Assembly: GCA_025331565.1 (NCBI GenBank)
Contig: JAFREQ010000181.1
Location: 558,001 to 622,000, forward strand
Length of the DNA stretch: 64,000 bases
Source: Holacanthus passer
Lineage: Eukaryota; Chordata; Actinopteri; Pomacanthidae
Direction: 5' to 3'
Shown here: piece after piece, positions 37,655 to 48,370 of the stretch
Layout of the letters: the number at the start of each line of letters is the position of its first letter
Position numbering within the stretch: the first letter of the stretch is position 1
Translations under genes and position numbers: made by a program
The notes under the pieces: generated by a model
What the model saw: only the letters and a program-made list of their open reading frames with translations
The model's database searches: none
What the model was told of the DNA's origin: nothing

Positions 37655-38237
37655 TTTGCTTTAATTACCCTTGAGATGTGTCTAGAACTTGATTGAATTC
37701 TACCTCTGGCAAATTGAATTGATTGGACATCATTTAGAACAGCATATATTTGTGTAAGGTCCCACAATTCACTCTGGAGTAAAAGGCATATGACAGCTTG
37801 AAGTTTGCAGACATTTAAGGGACTCTGTGAGCCTAAGAAAAAGGTTCTCTGGTCTGATGAGACAAAAACTTTGGGCAAAACTCCAAGCACTTTGTCTGGC
37901 ACAAACACCAGGCAGTGCTTATCCCCTGGCTAATACCATCCCTCTCAACAACATGCTATGGGGGGTGCTTCTCAGCAGCAAGGACAGAGCGACCAGTCAG
38001 AATTGAGGGAAAATACAAGAGGTCCTTAAAGAAAACTTGCTCCAGAGTGCATGCAACAACAGACTGGGGCGAGAGTTCACCTTTCAGCACAACAATGACC
38101 TGAAGCATACAGCCAATGCCAGAGTGGCTTTGGGACAAGTCTCTGACCATCCTTAAATGGCCCAGCTAAAGCCCAGACTTTAGACCCCAAAGAACATCTG
38201 TGGAGAGACCTGAGGATGGCAGTTCACAGACACTTTC
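37655..38237 (+). pseudogene. Tc1 transposase pseudogene with large internal deletion
   Basis: The left part (37665-37775) matches the 5' untranslated region of a fish Tc1 family. It then jumps directly into codons for the catalytic domain (AGTAAAAGGCATATGACAGC at 37778), so the start codon and DNA-binding domain are deleted. LWSDET (first catalytic Asp) is near 37845-37862. The second catalytic position reads FQHNNDLKHTA at about 38082-38113 where this family has QDND, so the Asp is replaced by Asn. SPDF...EHLWRDL near 38170-38210 retains the final Glu, but across a frameshift. Multiple stops make it inactive. Confidence 0.85.
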
Positions 38238-39224
38238 CATCCATCCATTTTTATTTTGACATAGGTTCTCTCAAAGTAAGACCAGAATTCAGTCTCCCTT
38301 TTGAAGGTTATTATCTGTATTCTATGACAAATAAGCATCGACAGCAACACTTCCTACTAGAAGTCTGAATTAATTTGGTGCCATACTAAAAACTACAGCA
38401 CTAATGAAAATGTACCAGTGTGATAGTGGGTGCACTTGTGCCATAGTGATTTGGGTTCCTTTAAAAATATCCATGATATCGATCAACACTGTCCAGTGTC
38501 ATTTTTCCAACTTTTCTAGCTGTAATCTCTGCTGATTAAAAAGCATCTACACAGTTTGGTCCTCTCAGTCCATCTCTTATTACAGACATGTCTGAACCAG
38601 CAATGGCAATGTGACAAATGATAAATCCAGTTAGGACTTATGGGAAATGGGCAGTGAAACAAAACTATGAACAACAATGTTGAAAAGTTACCATCCTGGA
38701 TATATTTAATGACCATACTCTATCACATGGCCATTTTTTTTAATATTCATGTTGCCTCCATAGAGCCTGCACATGCGAAGGATGCTTCTATTTTTCTTAT
38801 CCTATTCAAGCCATCAATTTATTTTTGCACATTTTCATTCACACATCTCTAATTCTTCGTCTTTCAGTTTGCAGTATGCAGTGGAAATATCAATATGTCA
38901 ATGACTGTGTATAAATTGTTAGCTTACGATGCCGGTGCTGTTTAAATTCATCACTTCAGTAGACAGGTGCACCCTGACTGACCTAATCAGAATTGGAGTG
39001 TCTGCATCACAACTCTAGCTTTAATCCCTCGTGTTTGATCACCTGAGACTGTGTTGAGAATGCAGTTGTCATATTTTGTGCTGAAACCCAGCCTTTTTAA
39101 GTTTAGTGTCAAGAATGACTATTTGATATGCATTAATGTGTATATCAAGGTTTCATGCAAGCCAGCTCTCTAAATGAGCAGTGTGCAGATAAATAGCCCC
39201 TTCTCACCTATTGCAGGCACAAAT
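38238..39224. other. Non-coding, nothing recognised
   Basis: Starts with a short CCATCCATCC run at the transposon boundary, then single-copy-looking AT-rich sequence. Confidence 0.5.
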
Positions 39225-39370
39225 TGCGCAGCTGTTAAGTGTAATCCACCAAGGCTTGGTACCCTTGCACCCTTAAGCGCCTTTGTAATTGGAGCATTCT
39301 CTGATGTGATCTGAGATTCCAGCATAGAAACTGTCTCCTTCATTGCCTGACTTTCTTGTAATGATGCTGA
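39225..39370. other. Non-coding block weakly similar to 14605-14760
   Basis: CAGCTGTTAAGTGTAATCCA, GCCTTTGTAATTGGAGCA and GAGATTCCAGCATAGAAACT occur in the same order as their counterparts in the 14.6-kb block. There is no coding potential, and function is not known. Confidence 0.4.
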
Positions 39371-39506
39371 ATCTTTATGTCACCTTTTAGAAGATTTTAT
39401 ATGTGCTACAGTAGTTTGGAGAAGATAAATTGGAGAGCATTCAGTGAACTGGACATAATCTCAATTTGCACAACCTCATTTACAAAAGAAATGCAGGCAA
39501 AATATT

Positions 39507-39790
39507 AAGATTTAGATATAAGATAAGATATGATATTCCTTTATTAGTCCCACAACAGGGAAATTTACAGCTATACAGCAGCAAGATAAATTATAGGTTA
39601 AAAAACAGTATGAACAAGAGAAGTATAAAAAATTATTAGCAATTTGACTTGAGTAAAACGTATAAACAATTTAACTAGAGTAGAAATTATTAACACTTTA
39701 GCTATAATAAAAGCATTGACAAGAAATATACAAGTATTACAGTGCAAACCAGTGTTAATGAATTAACAAGAGAAATAATATAATTAGAGA
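39507..39790 (-). mobile_element. Rex1-type LINE 3' end
   Basis: The plus strand shows AGATATAAGATAAGATATGA, then CTTTATTAGTCCCACAACAGG and GGGAAATTTACAGC. These correspond to the (GATAA)-rich 3' terminus and conserved 3' untranslated segment of the Rex1-like copies at 57479-58012 and 58823-61512. Only the 3' untranslated region remains, consistent with 5' truncation during target-primed reverse transcription. Confidence 0.75.
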
Positions 39791-41639
39791 TAATAAGACA
39801 ATTTACATACAACATGTGCATGCATCTTCATTTTTTGATCAGCATTACATGGCACACCACTCATTGCATGATTGAACACTATGAAAGTCGTGGTATTTTG
39901 ATGTCCCTTTAGTGATGTAACATGCTCTTTTCTCTTTAAACATTAGTTAAATCTAGGCCTCAGTGTTAAAAATGTAGTTGAATTTATTTATATAATTCCC
40001 ACTTGCTGAATTAGTCATGCCCGATTTTTCTTTGCACTTTGATATTAACCATTAATATTTGCGACTGCACTGGCCTAGTTTCTACACAGCAAGTGTTATG
40101 AGTTTAACCATTGATTCTATCCATTCTTTTCTGATTAATGTATATGAGAAGCTGCCTTCATTCATTGTTACACAGTACAGGTACTTCTGGATTTTATACT
40201 TATGCTATATTAATATGAGCAGATACCCATACCAACATGCAAATCACAAATAATCACACTTCACTTAAACTACTGCTCACTACTTACTTACAGTATTTTG
40301 TACCTTTCTGAATTGGGCATATTCCTGGAGAAAACTGTTGTGTTCTGCATTGTTTTTTACGTGATGGAAAACAATGGAAAATCAGTCAGTTCTACTGCTG
40401 AGCCAACTGTACATCTGCAGATACCACTTAAAGACTATATTTTAGATACTGTATATTTTATTTCTTTTGAACTCAAAAACACTTCAGGGACCCATGTTCC
40501 CGTGTTATAGAGTTACCTATACAGGCAAGGAAAACCATGTGTAATATCTTCCAAAGCTAAACAGCAAAACACTGATCTCAATTTCTACAAGAATCTGTGC
40601 GTAATGCTGCAATTCTTTTAAGATTTGAAATGATTTTGATTTTTTTTTTTTTTTTTTCAAAGCTTGTGGAGCGAGCTCCTTAAACATGTAAAGCAGGCTA
40701 CTGGTAAGTAGCACAGTATGTGTTCTTCATGAATACATCCAAAATAGCATGATTGATTTTGGCTTGAAAATTGTTATTTGCATAGATTCTGCTCCTACAC
40801 AGCACCAATGACCTGTATGTGGAGTGAAAGGGAACTAACATTGAGAGAGAGATGAGATGAATTTTGCTCTTAAAATTCTTCCTCCGTAAAGATCTCAGCA
40901 TCTTCATACTTGGAAGCACCTAATTAACTCCTTGCTTAAGCCACCTCTTTCAGTTTTTAGAGTCAGAAACTCTGGACATGCTCATCTGTGCAACACAACC
41001 ACTGATCTTGCTCACTTAAAATCATGGATAGAGAGCGACTGGTGGAGGATACTCTAATGTTTCAGGTGGTCAGTAGAGTCTGTGCACCATTTGAAAGGTT
41101 TGTTGTAACTTACAATATTATATAAATTAAATTCAAGTAATAATTTGAGTCATAATGCCATCGACTTGGATGTGCACTATAGCAGTTGATTTTTTCCTCA
41201 GTGATTGCTTGTAAATGTTATTGCTTGTAAATGTGTAAATGTATTTTACAATTAAGAAAGGTTATATATCTCATTTATTTTTGGGTGAATTTTAAGGTTT
41301 TGAGACGCTGTGTTGTCCTTCATCACATGCCCTTATCTCTTATTTTATATAATCTAACCTTTTGTGGGGAATCACTTTCCAAAATCACTGTGATAGAGTT
41401 TCATGATATCTCTATTAATACAGTACTGCCTTTTGTTTTAAGAATTCTATTCCTCAGTTCTGTGCAATTGTTTACTGTATATGGACATCATCATATTTCT
41501 CTAACAAGCCAAATTATAACCTAGGAACAATGTTATTTCCTTGGGGTTAATATACAATGGTTGGCAAAGACATGGGTTATAACAACAGCTTTGTTGTCTG
41601 GGCGGATTTTTCTCAGTCATCCAGACAGCAGCATGTCCA
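39791..41639. other. Non-coding, nothing recognised
   Basis: No exon or classified repeat. A T(19) run lies at about 40639-40657. Confidence 0.55.
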
Positions 41640-42060
41640 AACACAGTCTAAAGTGTCAAAGGCTGCGCTGAGGTAAAGGAAAACCAAAATAGAGAATTAA
41701 ATTGGTCATTGTTAACCTTGACCTGAGGTGGAAAAACGAGACGAAGCAAGATTTTCTTGCTATTCAGAAAAGAAACGGGTTGAAAGGAGATTTGTTTTTT
41801 CTAAAATCTTTGATAAAAAATTGCAGCTTGGAGACTGATCTAAAATGACTTAAAACAGAGGCATCTAGAGTGGGCTTCTTTAAAAGGGGGTAAACAGTGT
41901 CATGTTTAGAGTGGAGAAGAATAGAGAGAATAGTTAATAATGGATAAAATATCTGGACCAACCGTCTGAAATACAGCTTTTAAAACCAAGTGGGAATGCA
42001 GTGTGAAGGGCAGGTTGATTTGAAACTGTAATAATGTGTTCCAACTCTAACTCTTGGGAG
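41640..42060 (-). pseudogene. LINE reverse-transcriptase N-terminal remnant
   Basis: Minus-strand translation gives VYPLLKKPTLDASVLSHFRS then VSKLQFFIKDFRK, recognisable as the fingers region of a non-LTR reverse transcriptase (typically PLLKKP..D...L.N.RPISNL). Further on is LYLSAAFDTLD (motif A with Asp changed to Tyr). The frames are broken by stops. It may be the same family as 10955-11310, covering the complementary part of the domain. Confidence 0.8.
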
Positions 42061-43293
42061 TCACCCAAGAGCCAGATGAAGATGAGGTCCAGAAACATCA
42101 GAAGTGGTTGTAGGTGTTTTATGACTGTGCAATGGAGAGGATGAGGTAGGAGAAACAAACCATTTGGAAGTGGAGCATGTGTTGACCTGAGGGAGGATAA
42201 AATCCAAATGTCTGTGTTTTGTTGATCAGCAATGTAGGTACAGCAGTCACACCTCTTCTCCAATCAATTCCTGTAATTGTAAATGGCAGAATGGACTGAA
42301 TGGACTGCGTCCCGACCGTGTCCACAAAACCCCAGCTTCCCTCTTTGTTGTCTCTCTCTTTTCCTCCTCTGCTCCTATACTCTTACCTGGCTCTCATTCT
42401 GCACAATTTCATGTGGTGGAACCTCACAGAGGACATCCACAGCTCCATCAGTAGTGATGGTTCTGGTGAGAAATTGTTGCCTGTCCCACGCATGGGAGGT
42501 ATCTCCAGCTGCAGAAGTGTGCATAGTATTCTTCCCCCCGCTGGTGTAGTCTCCTGGAAGCACAATGTTGTTTGAGGCACCAAGCAACATAACAGAAGCT
42601 CAGCAGTTTGACACGTTTGTGCATGTGTCTGTTTTTTGGCCTAGAAACATCTGTTTCAACCTGACACTGAATGTGTCATGTCAAGAAGTGCTACTTGTTT
42701 CTTTAACTGGACCCAGAAGCGAGACACAGACTAGTGGAATCACTGTAATGACCATACCGTCTGTTCTTCATGGGTAGACTGGACCATCCGACAGCTCGCA
42801 GAAGAACGAGGAGGGATTTAAAGCTGCCGCTGATCAGGTGAGATGAGGAACAGCTGTGTCAGTAGAGAGCCCCAGAACCTGGAAACCACAGCCCCAGCCT
42901 CTGAAACAGGGCCTGATCACAAACAGCTCCACAAAGAAAAAACAAAACACTAACCAAAACCAAAAACACTGGAGTTTAAACACAAAACTATACTGAAAAT
43001 ATACAAAACCAACAAATCCAAACAATGACCATGTTACTTGTTACCCATACAGTAACAAAAGAATTACAATAATTTGCTGACTGGTGTAAGTCATTATTAC
43101 TGTCATCTATGAAAGTGCCACAACCATGATAAGTATTACAATAGTATATCTATGGCATCATTTTATTTTGTGTATAAATGTATGTGAAATCATTGAAACA
43201 GAAAGAAAAAAAGTTTAGTAGTAGTTCATTATAGGCACAATTACCATTTATAGTATTATTGATATAAATAGTGAAACTGTGTGGCATTCCTGT

Positions 43294-43295
<2 letters not shown>
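42061..43295. other. Non-coding, possible repeat at 42280-43020
   Basis: No gene recognised. 42280-42780 is less AT-rich, and overlapping frames on both strands (up to 91 codons) have no recognisable domain. 42880-43020 is strikingly poor in T (AAAACACTAACCAAAACC), like an untranslated stretch of an unrecognised repeat. Confidence 0.4.

Positions 43296-43348
<53 letters not shown>
43296..43348. repeat. (AT)n microsatellite, about 26 units
   Basis: Pure alternating AT over about 52 bp, perfectly self-complementary. Confidence 0.97.
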
Positions 43349-43350
<2 letters not shown>

Positions 43351-43957
43351 CAGTCCAAAATATTCATATTTGTCTTAATAGCTGGAAAGTCACCTCATTA
43401 CTTTAAATAACTAACCAGCCTCGGTATTAAACTGGTGCACAAGGCCAAATTTATTGAATACAAGTGAAGCATAACGTCACACTCCATTGTGCTTTGGTCA
43501 TTCATGCTTCTAATAGCAAAATGCTACAATGAGACATGGCGTGGCCGTCTTTCGGTTTGATCGATGACTTATCTGAATGGCCATCACAGCGTGACTTTAG
43601 GTTGCATTTCTAAAAAGCATTGATTCTCTTTCAACTTTTCGCCACAGCAAAATCTGGATCTCCAGTTAACAAGCAGCACACCAAAGCAATCACTCTCTCT
43701 GCCAACTAGTAACAGTAACTGGGCATAACAGAGTAACACTGTACATAGCGAAACAAAGGACTTAGCAAGACTACGAGGGTTAGATTTATTTTTGTTCGTT
43801 AACACGTGTCCGACAACGCCACCTAGGGGAATTTCACCCCAAGGAAATCTATTAGATTTCTATTATTATTAATACTGACAAGAAGGTCACAAAGGTACGA
43901 ATGACACAAGAGATGGACGTGATTCCAAGATAAATTATACAATACATACATACAATA

Positions 43958-45465
43958 CACTGTGTGCACAATTATTAGGCAAGTTGCATTTTTGAGAATT
44001 AATTTTGTTATTTAACAACAACAGTGTTCTTAGTCAATCCAAGATGTTAATAAACCTCAAACCTGAATATTTAAGGAAGTGAAAGTAAGGTTTTGGATTT
44101 TTTACCAGAAAATCTGTGTGCACAATTATTAGGCAACTATTTGTGTGCAGAATTATTACGGAAGTCAAAGAAAAACAAAAATATTACCATCCCACTATTT
44201 TCTTGTCTTCTGTTAAAGTCAGAAAAATAAACAAACAACTCAAACTTTACAAATAAATATTTCTGACATTTCAAAAAATAAATCAGTGACCAATATAGCC
44301 ACCCTGCTTTTCAATTCTTCCATCCATGGAGTCTGTCAGTTTCTTGATCACTTGACCATCAACTTTTTGTGCCGCAGCAACCACAGCCTCCCAGACACTA
44401 CTCAGAGAGATGTACTGTTTTCCTTCACTGTACATCTCACGTTTAAGAAGTTCTCAATAGGGTTTGGGTCAGGTGAGGAAGGGGGCCATGTCATTATTCT
44501 TTCATCTTTAAGGCCTTTACTGGCTAGCCACGCAGTGGAGTGCTTTGATGCATGAGATGGAGCATTGTCCTGCATAAAAATCAGTCTTCTTGAAAGATGC
44601 AGACTTTTTCCTGTACCACTGTGTGAAGAAAGTGTTCTAGAAACTGGCAGTAGGTTTGGGAGTTGAGTTTGAGTCCATCTTCAACCTGAAAAGGTCCAAC
44701 AAGCTCATCTTTAATAATTCCAGCCCATACCAGTACCCCACCTCCACCTTGCTGGAGTCCGAGTCAGAGTGGAGCTCTATGCCCATTGCTGATCCAGCCA
44801 CAGGCCCGTCCATCTGGTCCATCAAGAGTCACTCTCATCTCATCACTCCATAAAACCTTTGAAAAATCTGTCTTCAGATATTTATTGATCCAGTCTTGGT
44901 GTTTCAACCTATGTGTTTTGTTCAGTGGTGGTTGAGTTTCAGCCTTTCTTACCTTGGCCATGTCTCTGAGCACTGAACACCTTGTACTTCTACACTCCAG
45001 GTAGGTTGCAGTTCTGGAATATGACAGCACTGGAGGATAACTGGTTCCTGGTAGCTTCACGTTTGATTCTTCTCAAATCTATGGCAGTTAATTTGCGTCT
45101 TTTTCTCTCAACACGTTTCTTGCGAACCTATTTGCAACAAAACGTTTGATGGTTCTGTGGTCACATCCTAATATCTTGGCAATTTCAAAGATGTTTTATG
45201 GTTTTTGACTTTCAGAGTCTGTTAGATCTCTTTTCTGGCTCATTTTGCCTGAGGAAAAGAAGCTGCCTAATAATTGTGCACACCTGATATAGGGGGTTGA
45301 TCTCCTAAGACCACACCCTCCCTCATTACACAAACGCACATCACCTAGTATACTTAAGTCCAACAGGCATTCAAGTTTATTCAGCTTGGAGTTGGAAAGT
45401 ATGCATACCAATAACGACATGGTCAAATTACTCACCTCAAGTTTGCTGATAATGTGCAGGGCTGA
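43958..45465 (-). mobile_element. Tc1/mariner transposon of DD37E type, nearly full length but dead
   Basis: The left end is CACTGTGTGCACAATTATTA immediately after TA (43956-43957). Subterminal direct copies of TGTGTGCACAATTATTAGGC recur at about 44115 and, altered, at about 44140. An inverted copy GCCTAATAATTGTGCACAC is at about 45270. The outer right end is degraded (GCTGATAATGTGCAGGG near 45450). The transposase pseudogene lies on the minus strand between. Right of the inner inverted repeat is about 180 bp of leader-like sequence. Confidence 0.9.
44283..45243 (-). pseudogene. Tc1/mariner DD37E transposase pseudogene
   Basis: The start is the ATG at 45243 (MSQKRDLTDSE...) and the end is the TGA at 44283 after KQGGYIGH. 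The first catalytic Asp is in VLWSDEMRVTLDGPDG. The second is in FMQDNAPSH (Asp codon 44567-44569), and the final Glu is in SPDPNPIEN (codon 44453-44455). Exactly 37 residues separate Asp and Glu, unlike the 34 of Sleeping Beauty-type Tc1 enzymes. Several frameshifts and stops interrupt the N-terminal half, and a segment around 44440 is disturbed. The length (about 960 bp, near 320 codons) is normal for the family. A DD37E lineage of vertebrate Tc1/mariner elements ('Traveler') has been described; this copy is plausibly a relative. Confidence 0.88.
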
Positions 45466-46850
45466 GGGCTCACCAGATGGAGATGACTAACTGAGGGGAA
45501 GGGTCCTGATGCTACACACCACACGTGAAAGAAAAACACACACCGTTGACTGACACCCAAGTGCACTACTGTACAGGAAGTGAAGGGACCAACAGCGCAG
45601 GGGTCAGCCAGCCACTCACCACACCGGCCCAACAGCTCCTGTCCAAAGAAAAGAAGCAAACTGTTAGTCAAGGCGAAGGGGTAAAACAAACTGTGACAAA
45701 AACTGCCCCAACACCACACTATGCTGGGCCCAGAAGGTCACCACCAAGATTGACTGTGTGTTTAAGTACCACTGGCACACACACACTCACACAGTTAACC
45801 CAATAAACCAAAGGAAAAAGAAAAAAACTAAATCTACAGAAAACAATTAATGATTATGAGATCTATAAACAATAACAATGAATATCTAATTACAATACAA
45901 GAAAAAACAATAATTAACCAAAGATTAATAGGCTAGCTGATGAGGATCCGTCTTCCTGGTGCAGCTTTAGAGCCTACACCACGTTAATTTCCTCTACCGA
46001 GACAGCACCACATGCGGTGCAATTAACACTCAAGTCTCGTCCGGGGGGAATTTACTCCAGGCGTGCAAGGCAGCAAGCACACGCACACACAATGATTAAT
46101 TTAAAAGCCAAAACCAAACAAAAAAAAGAAATCAGCAGCGGTAAAACAATGCAGGCAAGCACGAGCTTGTCGCGACAAACCCACAGACAGAACAGCAGTA
46201 GCGCAGCAGCCTGCTTCAGAGGTGGAGCCACCTGCCATAAGTGGAGGTACAGCTTCCCAGGAAACAGGGGAGGTAGCCGCGGAGGAATGCATCTGAATAA
46301 CTGCCAACAGCAATCAGAAACCAGAGTCACATTTCATGTGCAGCTCAACAAAAGCGCATAAAAATGCCAGACAGAAATGAGCCAGCACGTGGATTATTGC
46401 GCACGGCTCCGAGGCCACACACTCCCAACCTCCAGCCAGAATATAGACTGACTGCAGGAAAGCAGAAAGCGCATTAGACACGCCACTAGTATGACCCAGA
46501 GATGCAGTAACATCGGAACATGCCTGACAAAAGTGAATGGAGGAAGGAAGTTCGACAACCGGCGTCTCACAACAGCCACGTGGATCCGACACAGCCACGC
46601 CAAACCACACTGCCGATGTGAAACTCAGGCTCCTGGAAGAGGTAGGAGAACGCATATCCAAGATGCGTAGCCCTCCCCCAGATATAGCTAAGCACGGCAC
46701 CGCCCAGTACGCAAGGTAGAATAGGATAATTGCTCCCAGCCCAGCGGCACCCAAAGGGTGGGGAGCAAGGGAGCAAGCCCACACCACTATTCACACACAT
46801 ACAACATGAGTGGAGACGGGCTGTGCCGTCCTACCAGAGTGCTTGACTTT
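45466..46850. other. Unclassified CpG-containing block
   Basis: Composition changes here: far more C and G with frequent CpG (e.g. GTAGCCGCGGAGG, GTCTCGTCCGGGG) and several overlapping long frames on both strands (up to 157 codons at 46314-46787, minus). None has a domain I recognise. The minus strand from about 46800 begins TGTTGTATGTGTGTGAATAG, which could be an LTR start. No matching end or target duplication was found. An unrecognised LTR or retroelement internal region is most likely; a promoter or CpG island is the alternative. Confidence 0.4.
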
Positions 46851-47006
46851 TAATCAATCAATGTAATGTACATGTATTGATTTGGTTAATTCACTATCTG
46901 AGCTTTATTGTTGTGATTTTGGCACACCACTACATTGATGTTACTTATACATGGACAGATATTCTTTGTTTGTCCCAAACTGGGAAGTTTTTGAAAAGAT
47001 ACTACC

Positions 47007-47100
47007 ATCCCTGGGTGGGCTCGAACCCTCGAACCACCAACCTTTCAGTTAACAGCCGAACACGCTAAACTGTTGCGCCAACCGATTGTGCTACAGAGAC
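47007..47100 (-). pseudogene. tRNA-Asn(GTT) pseudogene with duplicated D and T arms
   Basis: The minus strand starts GTCTCTG and ends CAGGGAT, with an intact anticodon arm (TTCGG CTGTTAA CTGAA, anticodon GTT) and T-stem sequences. Relative to the intact copy at 47282-47355 it has about 13 extra bases in the D arm (two GGTT(G/T)...(G)CGCAA/TTTAGCG-like copies) and 8 extra in the T loop (GGTTCGAGGGTTCGAGCC). It is therefore 94 rather than 73 nt, cannot form a normal cloverleaf and is very probably non-functional. A TTTT terminator remains downstream at 46996-46999. Confidence 0.9.
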
Positions 47101-47281
47101 AGTCAGCTTTGCCTCCAGGAGAGACATTTGTGTAGGTGTTGATGATATCTTTCTGTGCATGTTTGGATTCATCAGAGAAAATGCATGGACTGCAGATATT
47201 ATGGTATGTGTGTAATCAGTGTATCCCTGACATAATGATGGGATACTCAACTCTGTAGCAAGAAGTTACAGTAAAAGACTT

Positions 47282-47355
47282 CGTCCCTGGGTGGGCTCGA
47301 ACCACCAACCTTTCAGTTAACAGCCGAACACGCTAACCAATTGCGCCACAGAGAC
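47282..47355 (-). tRNA. tRNA-Asn (anticodon GTT)
   Basis: The 74-base minus-strand sequence, discriminator G included (47282), folds as a standard cloverleaf. The acceptor stem is GTCTCTG/CAGGGAC (one G-U), D stem GCGC/GCGT, anticodon stem TTCGG/CTGAA (one G-U) with loop CTGTTAA, and T arm GGTGG-TTCGAGC-CCACC. The anticodon GTT is at 47319-47321. It decodes AAC/AAU as asparagine. The internal A and B boxes are intact, and an RNA polymerase III terminator TTTT lies at 47272-47275. No intron and no encoded CCA, as usual in eukaryotes. The D- and anticodon-stem wobble pairs are slight departures from the most common vertebrate tRNA-Asn. Confidence 0.93.
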
Positions 47356-48366
47356 AGTCACAGGGATGGAGAGTCTTGCATGTAACTAGCCATTCTCTTT
47401 TCTAACCTGACATTATCCTACACCGATCACGTCAAACATAACCACACACGGAGAGAAACTCAAAGCTCCCACTTCATCTACTTTCTTTGTTTAACACGTG
47501 CATGCAGAACATACAGAGGTGGAATAAAGAAACATATGCACACAAACGGTGCGCACACTTGCACACATAATCACACTCTTTTGCATATACACATGCATGC
47601 ACACACTTCCTTTTGTTTTGTTCTTTACATTTAGTTAGATTCCATATTGTGTGTTGTACTTTCATTATCTTTTACCTTTACTAGGTATTGATATGATAAT
47701 AATGATATTATGATTTTTATATTGATAAAAGTTTCAAATTGATAGTTTAGTATATTTGATTTGACTTAATTAATTAGACTTAATTATTAGTTAATTATTA
47801 TTCATGATCAGTTTTCCCGTTTTTAAGGGTGGTGCACAGAGGGTTGCATTCTATTATATAATATAAATATTAATGGCATTTAAGCCATTTTCCCTACAGT
47901 ACCAATTAAAAAGCAACAGAGCTGTCCATACGTCTCAACTTTGAATCTGCACAGAGGAAACATAAAATAAAATGTTAAATTCTTCTCTGAATGTTCAGTA
48001 GCGAATTGTTTAACAAATAAAAAAATGACAGGAATCAGCACAAAACAAAGACCGATAGATTTATGTTAAAAAGCAGCATTTGCTCTTGGGATTCAGATGT
48101 GGACCTTTCAGTTGACCAAACTGTTTGTGGAGTCAGCAGAGGTGCCATCACAAATGGCCCCACCTATGCTCTGACAATTAGGAAACTGCTGAGGGCTATG
48201 ATGCTGCCTCTCCTTTAAGAGGCCCTGTGGATCTTGTTAGCCGCAGAGTTGATGTGTAAAGAAACCCTGAACAGGCATCGGTGATGGTGGGAAAGGAACC
48301 TTTTTAGTTATTAAAAGAAAATGAAAAGCATAAGTTTGATATCCTATTTGACAAAGCTCCTAAAGC
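47356..48366. other. Non-coding, nothing recognised
   Basis: AT-rich with CA-rich patches near 47530-47610 and TAAT-rich sequence near 47690-47800. No gene or repeat family identified. Confidence 0.5.
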
Positions 48367-48370
48367 AGAC

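Noticed and set aside
46314..46787. 157-codon minus-strand frame as a gene
   Set aside because: No domain, no start context and other frames in the same block are equally open, as expected in GC-richer sequence.
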